Positions 9,162 to 17,654 of a DNA stretch of 47,250 nt are shown piece after piece (position 1 is the first letter of the stretch; the number at the start of each line of letters is the position of its first letter). The stretch spans positions 1 to 47,250 of the forward strand of contig CALLMA010000012.1 in assembly GCA_938008015.1 (NCBI GenBank), in the 5' to 3' direction. The notes under the pieces are model-generated. The model ran no database searches, was not told the DNA's origin, and saw only the letters and a program-made list of their open reading frames with translations. A program made the position numbers and the translations under genes. Origin of the DNA: an uncultured Celeribacter sp. GTDB lineage: Bacteria > Pseudomonadota > Alphaproteobacteria > Rhodobacterales > Rhodobacteraceae.

Positions 9162-9588
9162 TTCAACCAACCCCGCCATTTTATATATTCAACCGAATAC
9201 ATCCGCTATTCACTCTATCACTACTGCGCAATGCAATGCGGCTCAATTTATTTTCTACTCGAGCGTCTATATACGAAGATTTTTCAAGGGAAAGCACGGC
9301 CTTCAGAAATATTTTTCAGCGTTTAGTATGAAATGACTGTTCACTCATCACCTTCATAAAAACAAACAAGCACCTAAATTCATTGCATAAATCATTATAA
9401 CTTTAAGTCTTCTGGTACGATAGTATCAAATATTTCAGCTGCATTTTCTTTGCAGCGCTCCACACGTCCTCCTTTTGGCCGATTTAAGTGGCTCTTAAAT
9501 TCTTGTTAACTAAATCAATTCCGCAAACCTCTCGGGAGGAGGGATATCTTGATGTGTGACATCATGATTATGATTGCAGGAGGAATTG
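9162..9588. other. Divergent promoter region between sensor pair and aapJ
   Basis: This 427-bp gap has no convincing gene. It must hold the promoters of both the binding-protein/kinase unit (minus) and aapJQMP (plus). A perfect inverted repeat, GCTGCA (9438-9443) and TGCAGC (9451-9456) around a 7-nt loop, sits about 130 bp before aapJ and is a possible operator or leader hairpin. Purine-rich CTCGGGAGGAGGG at about 9531-9543 precedes a second, closer AGGAGG that serves aapJ. No confident -35/-10 pair is called. Confidence 0.4.
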
Positions 9589-10617
9589 ATGAGGGAATTT
9601 AAAATGTTTAAAAATATGAAATATACTGCCGTGGCAGCATGCGCATTAGGTGCAACATCTGGGCTTTCGGCTGGCACTTTGGATGATGTTAAAGCCGCCG
9701 GCGAGCTCGCTTGCGGGGTCAGCGAAGGTGTATCTGGCTTCTCCAACCCAAATTCAGACGGTGTTTGGGAAGGGCTAGATTCAGATGTTTGTCGCGCAGT
9801 TGCAGCGGCGGTTTTGGGAGATGGGGATGCGGTTCGCTTTGTTCCACTTGCGTCCAAGCAAAAAGTCTTGGCCGTTTCAAGTGGGCAAGTTGATATGACG
9901 TCTCGTACAACGACTTGGACAATGAAGCGCGATAGCGCTGAAGGCGTCGATTTTACGGCCGTTGTATTTTATGACGGGCAGGGCTTTATGACGAGCACAC
10001 AGATTGGCGTCAGCAGTGCGAAAGAGCTCGATGGCGCAACAGTTTGCTTAACCACAGGCACAACAACCGAGCTCAACCTTGCAGATTTCGCCCGCGCAAA
10101 CAATCTCTCAATCGAACCTGTTGTGTTTGAGGGCAAAAGAGAAGCGGTAGAGGCTTATGCGTCTGGCCGCTGTGATGCTCTCACAACTGATTCAAGTCAG
10201 CTTGCCTCTTTTCGAGCTGGTTTTGCGGATCCATCACAACATGTTGTTTTGCCAGAAATCATCTCAAAAGAGCCACTCGCGCCCCTCGTAGCGCATGGTG
10301 ACAACCAGTGGAAAGACATTGTTACTTGGGTTGTCTACGGCTTGATTTCGGCAGAAGAACTCGGCGTCACGCAAGAAAATGTGGCAGATATGGCGGCCAA
10401 TTCAGGGAACCCATCTGTTCAAAGAATGCTCGGCAGCTCTGGCAACACAGGCGGCATGATTGGCTTGGAAAGCGACTGGATGGTGAATGCCATTACTGCC
10501 GTTGGAAACTATGGCGAAATTTACAAGCGCAACTTGACAGACACTTTGGGCCTAGAGCGCGGTGTAAATGCGCAGTGGACTGACGGTGGCCTGCTCTATG
10601 CGATGCCAATTCGTTGA
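9589..10617 (+). CDS. aapJ: General L-amino acid ABC transporter substrate-binding protein AapJ
   Basis: This 342-residue periplasmic binding protein begins with a signal peptide (MREFKMFKNMKYTAVAACAL, ending near LSA). ATG 9589 is preferred because AGGAGG lies five bases upstream (9578-9583); ATG 9604 is a possible alternative. The mature sequence is typical AapJ: ACGVSEGVSGFSNP, LDSDVCRAVAAAVLGD, SRTTTWTMKRD and TTDSSQLA. It delivers broad-range L-amino acids to AapQM. It heads aapJQMP and is followed by a stem-loop before aapQ, which may keep aapJ mRNA more abundant than the membrane genes. A second paralogue is encoded divergently next to a histidine kinase. Confidence 0.95.
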   Translation: MREFKMFKNMKYTAVAACALGATSGLSAGTLDDVKAAGELACGVSEGVSGFSNPNSDGVWEGLDSDVCRAVAAAVLGDGDAVRFVPLASKQKVLAVSSGQVDMTSRTTTWTMKRDSAEGVDFTAVVFYDGQGFMTSTQIGVSSAKELDGATVCLTTGTTTELNLADFARANNLSIEPVVFEGKREAVEAYASGRCDALTTDSSQLASFRAGFADPSQHVVLPEIISKEPLAPLVAHGDNQWKDIVTWVVYGLISAEELGVTQENVADMAANSGNPSVQRMLGSSGNTGGMIGLESDWMVNAITAVGNYGEIYKRNLTDTLGLERGVNAQWTDGGLLYAMPIR

Positions 10618-10634
10618 TTCAATTATATAAAATA

Positions 10635-10660
10635 TTACGGTCCGTATGATCGGGCCGTAA
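10635..10660 (+). promoter_or_regulatory. Intercistronic stem-loop between aapJ and aapQ
   Basis: TTACGGTCCG (10635-10644) pairs with CGGGCCGTAA (10651-10660), a 10-bp stem with one G-U pair and a 6-nt loop, 18 bp after the aapJ stop. There is no U-tract, so it looks like a processing, stability or partial attenuation element rather than a full terminator. The aapQ ribosome site follows it. Confidence 0.6.
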
Positions 10661-10679
10661 CTAGATTGAGGGTTTCAGG

Positions 10680-11852
10680 GTGAGCAAGCAAAAACGAATA
10701 GCATCAAAAACGCCATTTGCACCAAAGATTGGCTCTATCGTTTTACAAACGATCATATTGGGCATTGTCTTAGCAATCGCATACTTACTCTTTGCGAACA
10801 CACAGCAAAACCTTTCGGCGAAAGGCATCAAAAGTGGTTTTGATTTCCTCTGGGAAGAAGCTGGCCTGCCTATTGGGGACACCTTGATAGAGTATAATCC
10901 GTCACGTGGCTATGGTTACGCATTTTTGGTCGGAATTTTAAATACGCTTTTGGTCTCTTTCCTTGCCATAATCTTTGCAACGATCTTGGGTGTTCTTGTG
11001 GGTGTGTCGAGAGTTTCTAATAATTGGCTTCTCTCGAAATGTGCGGCGATCTATGTTGAGACCCTGCGCAATCTGCCACTGCTCCTCACTTTGTTTTTTG
11101 TCTATACCGTTGTTCTCGCAGCCCTGCCGCACCCAAAAGAAGCAATCGAAATTGCACAAGGGTACTATTTATCTAATCGTGGCGTCTATTTGCCGCGTCC
11201 AATTGCGCAACAAGGCTTTGGCATCTTTTTAAGTGCCGTTGCCGTCGCTTTGGGAGTTGGGCTCTTCTTTTGGCGCTGGAGTATCCAATATAAGCACCGC
11301 ACAGGGCGCACAGTTTCAGGATTTTGGGGTGGGTTTGCAATCGTTGTTGTGATTTCAAGCTTAGCCTATCTCGCTGCTGGTAATCCGGTGAGCAGCGAAC
11401 TCCCAATTTACAAGGGGTTTAATTTTAGAGGCGGCTTATCTTTAAAGCCCGAATTTACAGCTCTTTTGGTTGGCTTGGTGATCTATACCGCCGCTTTTAT
11501 CGGAGAAAACGTTCGAAGTGGTATTCAATCCGTACATGCAGGGCAAATAGAGGCGGCGAATGCTTTAGGTGTCCCGAGGGGCGTTGTGGTGCGCAAAGTT
11601 CTTCTACCACAAGCTTTGCGCGTCACCATTCCTGCAACAACAAATGATTATGCCAGCCTTGTTAAAAACAGCTCACTTGCCGTCGCCATTGGCTATCCTG
11701 ATATGGTGTCCATTGGGGGGACGATTATCGGGCAAAATGGTCAAGCTGTTGAAATCATAGCAATGTGGATGGCCATATATTTGACGATAAATTTAGTCAT
11801 TTCATTCGTTATGAACATTGTAAATTCTCGTGCACAGATAGCGGAGAGATAA
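10680..11852 (+). CDS. aapQ: General L-amino acid ABC transporter permease AapQ
   Basis: This 390-residue inner-membrane permease starts at GTG 10680, with GAGGG about ten bases upstream. It has an N-terminal TM helix, the long extra region between the first helices typical of AapQ, and the HisM/GlnP-type core with the EAA loop (IEAANALGVPRGVVVRKVLLPQALR) in the last third, cited as EAANALGVPRG, that docks to AapP. It forms the channel with AapM. It is spaced one base from aapM (stop 11852, next ATG 11854), consistent with a single operon. Confidence 0.93.
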   Translation: MSKQKRIASKTPFAPKIGSIVLQTIILGIVLAIAYLLFANTQQNLSAKGIKSGFDFLWEEAGLPIGDTLIEYNPSRGYGYAFLVGILNTLLVSFLAIIFATILGVLVGVSRVSNNWLLSKCAAIYVETLRNLPLLLTLFFVYTVVLAALPHPKEAIEIAQGYYLSNRGVYLPRPIAQQGFGIFLSAVAVALGVGLFFWRWSIQYKHRTGRTVSGFWGGFAIVVVISSLAYLAAGNPVSSELPIYKGFNFRGGLSLKPEFTALLVGLVIYTAAFIGENVRSGIQSVHAGQIEAANALGVPRGVVVRKVLLPQALRVTIPATTNDYASLVKNSSLAVAIGYPDMVSIGGTIIGQNGQAVEIIAMWMAIYLTINLVISFVMNIVNSRAQIAER

Positions 11853-11853
11853 A

Positions 11854-12951
11854 ATGGCAGATAAAACACTCACATTTAAACCATCCGCCGCACGCCCTGC
11901 GCCGAGCACACAAATCAAAGCCCTTGCATGGCTACGCAGCAATTTATTTGGCAGCTGGTTTGATACATTGATCACTTTGTTGATAAGTGCAATTTTGATT
12001 TCTTTTGTGCCAGATTTGCTAAAATGGCTGTTTATTGACGCCACATACAGCGGCGATGACGCGATATGTCGTATAAATGGCGGGGCGTGTTGGCCCTTCA
12101 TTGGCGATAAATTCCAAGTGCTCATGATTGGCGTCTATCCGCAAGACTTGGCATGGCGGCCCGCGGTCTCTGCGATCGCCTTAATCTTACTGGCCTACTT
12201 AACGTATTCAAACCGTTTGCGCGGCGCAGTCTTAATTGCGGCTTGGTTTATACTACCGATCATTGCCTTATTTCTTATTCGCGGAAGCTTTGGCATGCAG
12301 AGTGTTGATCAATCGAGTTGGGGCGGATTGATGCTGAGCATTATGTTAGCTTTGGTCGGTGTGATCGTTTCGATCCCATGCGGCGTCATGCTGGCCCTTG
12401 GGCGTCATTACGGCTCCCCAGTCACCAAGGTGCTTTGTGTCACCTTCATCGAGCTTCTGAGAGGTGTGCCTTTGATCACGATCTTATTCATGGCCTCTGT
12501 CATGATGCCGCTTTTCTTGCCAGCTGAGCTCGTGATCAACAATCTTTTGCGCATTCAGATAGGAATGATCTTATTCTCTTCTGCATATATGGCTGAAGTG
12601 GTGCGCGGGGGCTTGCAAGCTATTCTTAAAGGGCAGGCGGAGGCGTCTTTATCTCTCGGTGTTAGCCCTGCCAAAACTGTTGCGATGATCATTGTTCCCC
12701 AAGCCCTGCGTCATGTCTTGCCGCCCTTAGTTGGCCGTTGCATCGCCTTGTTTAAGGACACATCGCTTGTGATCATCGTGGGTCTGCTTGATTTCTTAGG
12801 CATGATCAAAGGCGCCGCCCTTGATACAGCTTGGCTTGGATTTCAAGCTGAAGCCTATGTTTTTGCAGCCTTTGTATATTGGGCCGTCTGTTACAGTTTG
12901 AGCCTTTATGGCCGCAAATTAGAACAACGCGGCCCGCAGTCGAACCGATAA
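11854..12951 (+). CDS. aapM: General L-amino acid ABC transporter permease AapM
   Basis: This 365-residue permease is the partner of AapQ. It has a cytoplasmic N-terminus, a TM helix near 30-50, a periplasmic loop with two Cys (DDAICRINGGACWP), further helices, and a HisM-type core with an EAA loop (QAEASLSLGVSPAKT) and the following PQALRHVLPPLVG segment. The two extracytoplasmic Cys could form a disulfide; this is inference. It is the third gene of aapJQMP, one base after aapQ and about 18 bp before the aapP ATG. Confidence 0.93.
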   Translation: MADKTLTFKPSAARPAPSTQIKALAWLRSNLFGSWFDTLITLLISAILISFVPDLLKWLFIDATYSGDDAICRINGGACWPFIGDKFQVLMIGVYPQDLAWRPAVSAIALILLAYLTYSNRLRGAVLIAAWFILPIIALFLIRGSFGMQSVDQSSWGGLMLSIMLALVGVIVSIPCGVMLALGRHYGSPVTKVLCVTFIELLRGVPLITILFMASVMMPLFLPAELVINNLLRIQIGMILFSSAYMAEVVRGGLQAILKGQAEASLSLGVSPAKTVAMIIVPQALRHVLPPLVGRCIALFKDTSLVIIVGLLDFLGMIKGAALDTAWLGFQAEAYVFAAFVYWAVCYSLSLYGRKLEQRGPQSNR

Positions 12952-12969
12952 TTATAATTGGAGATCAAT

Positions 12970-13740
12970 ATGTCCGTTAAACTTCAAAGCAGCATTGCCG
13001 CAGATGAAACTGTGATTGAAATGACAAATGTAAATAAATGGTATGGTGATTTTCATGTATTGAAAGACATAAATCTAACAGTCGCTAAAGGCGAACGCAT
13101 TGTTATTTGTGGTCCTTCTGGATCAGGAAAATCGACACTGATCCGCTGCATCAATCATCTTGAAGAGCATCAAGAGGGCAAGATCGTGGTGAATGATGCG
13201 CATTTAGATAAAAATCTGAAGAATATAACAAGCATTCGCCGCGATGTTGGAATGGTGTTTCAACAATTCAATCTCTTTCCTCATATGACCATTTTAGAAA
13301 ACCTATGTTTTGCGCCAGTATGGGCACGCAATTTACCGCGCGGGGAAGCAGAAGCGACAGCATTAAAATATTTGGACCGCGTTGGCATTGGCGCACAAAA
13401 AGATAAATATCCCGGCCAACTTTCAGGCGGGCAGCAACAACGCGTCGCAATTGCGCGTTCATTATGTATGAACCCTTCCATCATGCTTTTTGATGAGCCG
13501 ACATCAGCCCTTGATCCTGAAATGATCAAAGAGGTTTTAGATGTGATGATCGAGCTTGCTGATACAGGCATGACGATGTTGTGTGTCACGCATGAGATGT
13601 CTTTTGCGAGATCTGTTGCTGACCGTGTCATCTTTATGGATGAGGGTGAGATTGTTGAAGAAAATGAACCACATGCATTCTTTGATTCACCAAAAGTTGA
13701 CCGAACTCAAAAATTTCTTAGCCAAATTTTATCACATTGA
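12970..13740 (+). CDS. aapP: General L-amino acid ABC transporter ATPase AapP
   Basis: This 256-residue ATP-binding subunit starts at ATG 12970, with GGAG (12960-12963) upstream; an in-frame TTG at 12958 is unlikely. Walker A is GPSGSGKST, the Q-loop [11 protein letters not shown], the signature LSGGQQQR, Walker [12 protein letters not shown] and the switch His in CVTHEM. This is the GlnQ/AapP polar amino-acid branch. It completes aapJQMP; a Na/Pi-cotransporter-like gene follows 45 bp later on the same strand with no terminator between. Confidence 0.95.
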   Translation: MSVKLQSSIAADETVIEMTNVNKWYGDFHVLKDINLTVAKGERIVICGPSGSGKSTLIRCINHLEEHQEGKIVVNDAHLDKNLKNITSIRRDVGMVFQQFNLFPHMTILENLCFAPVWARNLPRGEAEATALKYLDRVGIGAQKDKYPGQLSGGQQQRVAIARSLCMNPSIMLFDEPTSALDPEMIKEVLDVMIELADTGMTMLCVTHEMSFARSVADRVIFMDEGEIVEENEPHAFFDSPKVDRTQKFLSQILSH

Positions 13741-13785
13741 GAGATAGAATATCCGCCAAGATAACAATAATTAAGGAGCAGTAAA

Positions 13786-15387
13786 ATTTCTGGCTCATTG
13801 GTCATTCTACAAATTATGGGATCCGTCGCCTTAATGCTTTGGGGGGTGCGCATGGTGCGCACTGGGATCATGCGCGCCTTTGGCGATCGATTGCAACAAA
13901 TGCTCGCCATCGCCATTCGCGGGCGCCTTTCTTCTTTTGCGACAGGCTTGTTGATTACGGTTTTTCTACAAAGTAGCACCGCAACCGCCTTGATTATTTC
14001 ATCATTCGCCTCAAAAGGCCTGATCGATTTATCAGCCGCTCTTGCCGTCATGCTTGGCGCCGATATCGGCACAACTATTGCGGCGCAAGTTTTATCAACC
14101 AATCCCGTTGGCCTGCCATATCTTGCTCTTTTTATTGGCTTTATCTTGCATGGGAAATCTCAGGTTTATGCACGCAGACAAATCGGGCGCTCTTTCTTGG
14201 GGCTGGGCCTCATCCTAATTGCCCTCAGTCTCATTCGCAACTCATCCGAACCACTGCGCCAATCCGAACTGCTTTCATTCATTTTCTCAGCCTTAGAGCA
14301 TGAAATATTGTTGACGATATTTTTGACAGCAATTCTGACCTGGCTTGTGCACTCATCTCTTGCCGTCGTCCTTTTGATCGCCGCCATGTTCGCCTCACAA
14401 TTAATTCCATTTGGCACAGCGCTCGTGATGATATTAGGCGCAAATATCGGCGGGACCATCCCCCCCATTTTGGCCACCATGAATTCGGAAGGGGAAGGGC
14501 AACTCGCGGCCATAGGAAATGCGTGTTTTAAACTGGGGGCAAGCCTTATACTCTTGCCATTTTTACCCTTCATAACAGAATACCTAAAAGAATTTGCATC
14601 TGTGCCAGCGATAATGGTGCATTTGCATACAGCGTTTAACTGTCTGATTGCTATCACATTCCTGCCCTTCGTATCTCTGTGTGCGTGCCTCTTAAAACGC
14701 TATATTTCTCGCCCAGAAATCCTTTCACAAGAACACACAACCAAACATCTTGATAAAGCCTTTATTTCCTCTCCCAAACTCGCCTTAACAGGGGCAACGA
14801 GAGAGCTCTACCGAATGACGGAATACATTGAAGAAGCGCTTTCTCTTTTGCAGCAAAGTGTTGAAACAGTTGCCAAACTTGATTTAACGACCCTGCGCGA
14901 CCTTCGCTTACGGGTGGCCATTATTGAAGAGGAGTTGAAACTATTTTTGACCGAAATGACACGCGAAAATGTGTCAAAAGATCACAGTAAGACGGCTTTT
15001 AATCTTCTGCTCATTTCTAATAATTTATGGCATGTCTCTGAGCTCGTCGGCAATGCCGCTGAAACTCTCGACAGTCATTCCAAAAGTCCCTCGCGCTTCT
15101 CTGAAGAGGGCGCAGAAGAGCTGTTAAATATGATCACAATCATTCGCAATGGATTGCACCTTATCCTTGCTTCGTGCCTTCATAATGATCAAAAAATTAA
15201 GAAAAACATCCAAAAGCACCGTAAAGAACTGGAAAAAATGATTGATGAAAGCCGCATCGCCCACTTCAATCGCTTAGAGGGCAGGGACGTCTTAACATTG
15301 CAAACATCCTCCTTGCATAATGAACTTTTAAGAGATTTCTCGCGCATCTATTACCATATTTTTTCTGCCTCGAAGATTGGCGAATAA
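13786..15387 (+). CDS. Na/Pi-cotransporter family protein with PhoU-like C-terminus, apparent AUU start
   Basis: This protein of about 533 residues has an NptA/PNaS-type membrane half with two inverted repeats, each with the QSST-like motif or its counterpart (LQSSTATALIISSFASKG near 60; VHSSLAVVLLIAAMFASQ near 190, cited as QSSTATALI and HSSLAVVLL). The cytoplasmic half from about 315 is helical and PhoU-like. It probably carries phosphate or another anion, or a regulatory variant of that role. No ATG or GTG lies between the in-frame stop at 13768 and the conserved N-terminus. AAGGAG (13773-13778) is seven bases before ATT 13786, which would encode Met-SGSLVILQ; the only other candidate nearby is TTG 13798, 19 bases from that site. 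Position after aapP and before a response regulator suggests co-expression. Confidence 0.8.
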   Translation: MSGSLVILQIMGSVALMLWGVRMVRTGIMRAFGDRLQQMLAIAIRGRLSSFATGLLITVFLQSSTATALIISSFASKGLIDLSAALAVMLGADIGTTIAAQVLSTNPVGLPYLALFIGFILHGKSQVYARRQIGRSFLGLGLILIALSLIRNSSEPLRQSELLSFIFSALEHEILLTIFLTAILTWLVHSSLAVVLLIAAMFASQLIPFGTALVMILGANIGGTIPPILATMNSEGEGQLAAIGNACFKLGASLILLPFLPFITEYLKEFASVPAIMVHLHTAFNCLIAITFLPFVSLCACLLKRYISRPEILSQEHTTKHLDKAFISSPKLALTGATRELYRMTEYIEEALSLLQQSVETVAKLDLTTLRDLRLRVAIIEEELKLFLTEMTRENVSKDHSKTAFNLLLISNNLWHVSELVGNAAETLDSHSKSPSRFSEEGAEELLNMITIIRNGLHLILASCLHNDQKIKKNIQKHRKELEKMIDESRIAHFNRLEGRDVLTLQTSSLHNELLRDFSRIYYHIFSASKIGE

Positions 15388-15460
15388 AATCGCAACCTCA
15401 TATGGCTAGACATTTTTCGCCCTTAGCGTTAGTGTTCGCGATGGATAAAAGGAGAAAATT

Positions 15461-16090
15461 ATGAGGACGGTTTTAATCATCGACGATCATCATTTGATTA
15501 GAACTGGTATTAAAAACCTGTTGAATAGTTTTTCTCAAGAACTTACTTTTTTGGAAGCATCAACCTTATCTCAAGGTATGGATATTCTTGCGCGTGAGAG
15601 TAAAATTGATTTGCTCTTAATGGATCTGATGTTGCCTGATGCAGATGATTTTGAGGGTATTAAAAGCATCAAGAAGTTGCGCCCAGAAATCGCCTTGGCC
15701 GTTGTCTCTGCCCATGAGACGCGCGATATTATCCGCAATGTGATTGAAAATGGTGCAGATGGGTTTATCCCTAAAACGGCAGATGCAGAGGTGTTCAAAA
15801 GCGCCGTTGCTTTGATGTTGGAGGGTGAGGTATATCTACCAAGATCATATTATCAGCCCTCAGATGAGCCAGAAATTGAAACGGCTTCTAATCCGATCGA
15901 TAATCTGACGAAGCGCCAATTAGACGTCTTTAAATTAATGTGCATTGGCTATTCAAATAAAGAAATTGGGCAGCAGCTCGAATTGTCTGAAAGTACGATT
16001 AAAACCCATATTTCAGCGATTTTGAGGCACTACCGCACCAATTCACGCGCGAAAGCTATCGTTCAGTTCCAGCAGTTGCACCTGCCTTAA
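15461..16090 (+). CDS. NarL/LuxR-type response regulator
   Basis: This 209-residue regulator has a receiver domain with the acidic pair in LIIDDHHLIR, phospho-acceptor Asp55 (LLLMDLMLPD) and Lys105 (FIPKTAD). A linker follows, then a LuxR helix-turn-helix from about 146 (LTKRQLDVFKLMCIGYSNKEIG, cited as LTKRQLDVFKLM, with STIKTHISAILR as recognition helix). AAGGAG sits eight bases before ATG 15461. It is the only free-standing response regulator in the window and follows aapJQMP and the Na/Pi-like gene. It is the best candidate partner for the hybrid kinase at 6039-8159, whose gene lies on the other side of the aap operon; this pairing is inferred from proximity. Likely targets are the divergent aap promoters. 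Confidence 0.9.
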   Translation: MRTVLIIDDHHLIRTGIKNLLNSFSQELTFLEASTLSQGMDILARESKIDLLLMDLMLPDADDFEGIKSIKKLRPEIALAVVSAHETRDIIRNVIENGADGFIPKTADAEVFKSAVALMLEGEVYLPRSYYQPSDEPEIETASNPIDNLTKRQLDVFKLMCIGYSNKEIGQQLELSESTIKTHISAILRHYRTNSRAKAIVQFQQLHLP

Positions 16091-16190
16091 TGTAATTTGC
16101 ACTCCGATTAATAATACATAATCTGAGTTATCGGATTGTTTGAAGGTTGAATTTTCGCACAAAACACAAAATTTGTTTTCAGCGCAAAGC

Positions 16191-16772
16191 TTAAACTAAA
16201 AGGCGAACAACTTGCTCTTGAATGCGCGGTAGAACGGATCTTTCAAACCATTCATTGCGCAAAAGCCACCGATTATTGCGCGGGCTTGGATGCGGCAGGA
16301 CAAACACCCCTCCCTCACCGCAAGCTGTGTGGTGTACGGCTTCTGTCACAGATGTGCCTTTCAGATGCGGCAAATGCCAATCGATTGCATATCGGCCTAA
16401 GATGAGCGTAAGCTCAACATCTTTTAAAACGGCCATAGCCGGTTCGCGCCAAGCCTCCACGCATTCTTTTCGAGGCGGCTTATCACCATTTTTACCACCC
16501 CCCGGAAAGCACATTGCCATCGGCAATATTCCGATGCGCGCATCATTATAAAAACTATCTTGATCAATCGACAACCAATGTCGCAAGCGTTCCCCAGATG
16601 GATCATCAAAAGGGCGTCCCTTCGCATGGGTAATGCGCCCTGGCGCCTGCCCTGCAATTAAGATTTTCGTGCGCGGGCTCAGTTGAAATATTGGCCTAGG
16701 ACCCAGCTCTAAATCTTTGCAAATCGTGCACTTGCGCATTCTCGAAAATAGGTCGTTCGGATCTGCACTCAT
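16191..16772 (-). CDS. Uracil-DNA glycosylase family protein
   Basis: This 193-residue protein carries UDG-superfamily motifs: ILIAGQAPGRITH as motif I, with Gln-Ala-Pro-Gly lining the uracil pocket, and LPHPSPRNN near the C-terminus as the His-containing motif. CxxC-like RKCTICKD at the start recalls the family-4-like subgroup, though a full four-Cys iron-sulfur set is not evident. ATG 16772 has GAGG six bases upstream. A longer frame to 16865 would run through the hairpin at 16850-16881, so the short start is chosen. It may be a repair enzyme or one of the uncharacterised UDG-like proteins. It lies downstream of the osmoprotectant transporter on the same strand, behind a likely terminator. 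Confidence 0.8.
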   Translation of the reverse strand: MSADPNDLFSRMRKCTICKDLELGPRPIFQLSPRTKILIAGQAPGRITHAKGRPFDDPSGERLRHWLSIDQDSFYNDARIGILPMAMCFPGGGKNGDKPPRKECVEAWREPAMAVLKDVELTLILGRYAIDWHLPHLKGTSVTEAVHHTACGEGGVFVLPHPSPRNNRWLLRNEWFERSVLPRIQEQVVRLLV

Positions 16773-16849
16773 GATAGCCTCGCATGTATATTTCATTACA
16801 TTTGCTAGGATTATCACAAATTGATGGCGTGGAGAACAAAAGATCAGTC

Positions 16850-16881
16850 GCTTAGCAGTCGTCAATCTCAGACTGCTAAGC
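16850..16881 (-). terminator. Stem-loop downstream of the Yeh-type transporter operon
   Basis: GCTTAGCAGTC (16850-16860) and GACTGCTAAGC (16871-16881) form a perfect 11-bp stem with a 10-nt loop, 30 bp beyond the stop of the yehW-like gene. On the minus strand it is followed by a short CTTTTG stretch, not a long U-run. It is the likely end of the osmF-yehYXW transcript. Confidence 0.6.
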
Positions 16882-16910
16882 CAAGTTTTGAGCGCCTGCG
16901 CGCCGTCATT

Positions 16911-17654
16911 TTAGCGACGTGAGATCATGCCAAGGCGCTGCGCTGCGATTTTTTCAGCTTGTTGAAAGCCTTCATAAATCAACACCGCAATCAAGCCGAC
17001 GACCAATCCACCTTGCACAACAAAAGCTGTGTTTGCAGAGAGTAGCCCCGCAATAATAACTTCGCCCAAAGTCCGCGCCGCTACCGTCGACCCAATTGTC
17101 GCCGTCGCAAGTGAGATAACGGCACTGAGCCGAATTCCTGCTAAAATGACAGGCAGAGCCAGCGGAAATTCAACCTGCACCAACCTTTGGCGACGGGTTA
17201 GCCCCATTCCGCGTGAGGCCTCCATGACAGCCGGAGGCAAATTGGATAAGGCGGTCAGCGTGTTTTCAAAGATGGGAAGGAGCCCATATAAGAAGAGCGC
17301 AACCAATGTTGGCCCTGCCCCAAAGCCCATGGCAGGCACCGCCAATGCCAATACAGCAACCGGTGGAAAAGTTTGCCCCACTGATGTGATGGTGCGGGCT
17401 AATGGCAAAAATTCTTGCCCCGAAGGACGTGTTACCAATACGCCCAATCCAACGGCAACGATTGTTGACCCAAAGACGGCGATGCCAACCAAAGCCAAAT
17501 GCGACAAGGTGAGGCTGAGTAGATTGGTTTGTGTATAAATGGCCGGCGCGCCGTTTTGCGTCAAAGGCTCAAAAAGCGCTGAAAAGCTTTGAGGCGATAG
17601 TAAAAAACTCACTAAAACCCCAAAAACCGCTAACATGATTAATCGAGCGCTCAT
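16911..17654 (-). CDS. yehW: Osmoprotectant ABC transporter permease, YehW-like
   Basis: This 247-residue permease has about six TM helices of the OpuCB/ProW type. The EAA-type loop is near residues 140-165 (VMEASRGMGLTRRQRLVQVEFPLALPV, cited as EASRGMGLTRRQ), and TIGSTVAARTLGE follows. Its length is close to E. coli YehW (243). ATG 17654 overlaps the stop of the ATPase gene by 4 bp (ATGA). It is the last gene of the order binding protein, long permease, ATPase, short permease, identical to E. coli yehZYXW. Substrate is likely a low-affinity betaine-type osmolyte; the Yeh system in enteric bacteria is a poor glycine betaine importer. Confidence 0.88.
   Translation of the reverse strand: MSARLIMLAVFGVLVSFLLSPQSFSALFEPLTQNGAPAIYTQTNLLSLTLSHLALVGIAVFGSTIVAVGLGVLVTRPSGQEFLPLARTITSVGQTFPPVAVLALAVPAMGFGAGPTLVALFLYGLLPIFENTLTALSNLPPAVMEASRGMGLTRRQRLVQVEFPLALPVILAGIRLSAVISLATATIGSTVAARTLGEVIIAGLLSANTAFVVQGGLVVGLIAVLIYEGFQQAEKIAAQRLGMISRR

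Noticed and set aside
9420-9436. Possible sigma-54 promoter upstream of aapJ (TGGTACG region)
   Set aside because: The TTGC half is missing at the required spacing.
16773-16865. N-terminal extension of the UDG-family protein
   Set aside because: The extension runs across a perfect terminator-like hairpin and adds no family motif; ATG 16772 has a GAGG ribosome site.
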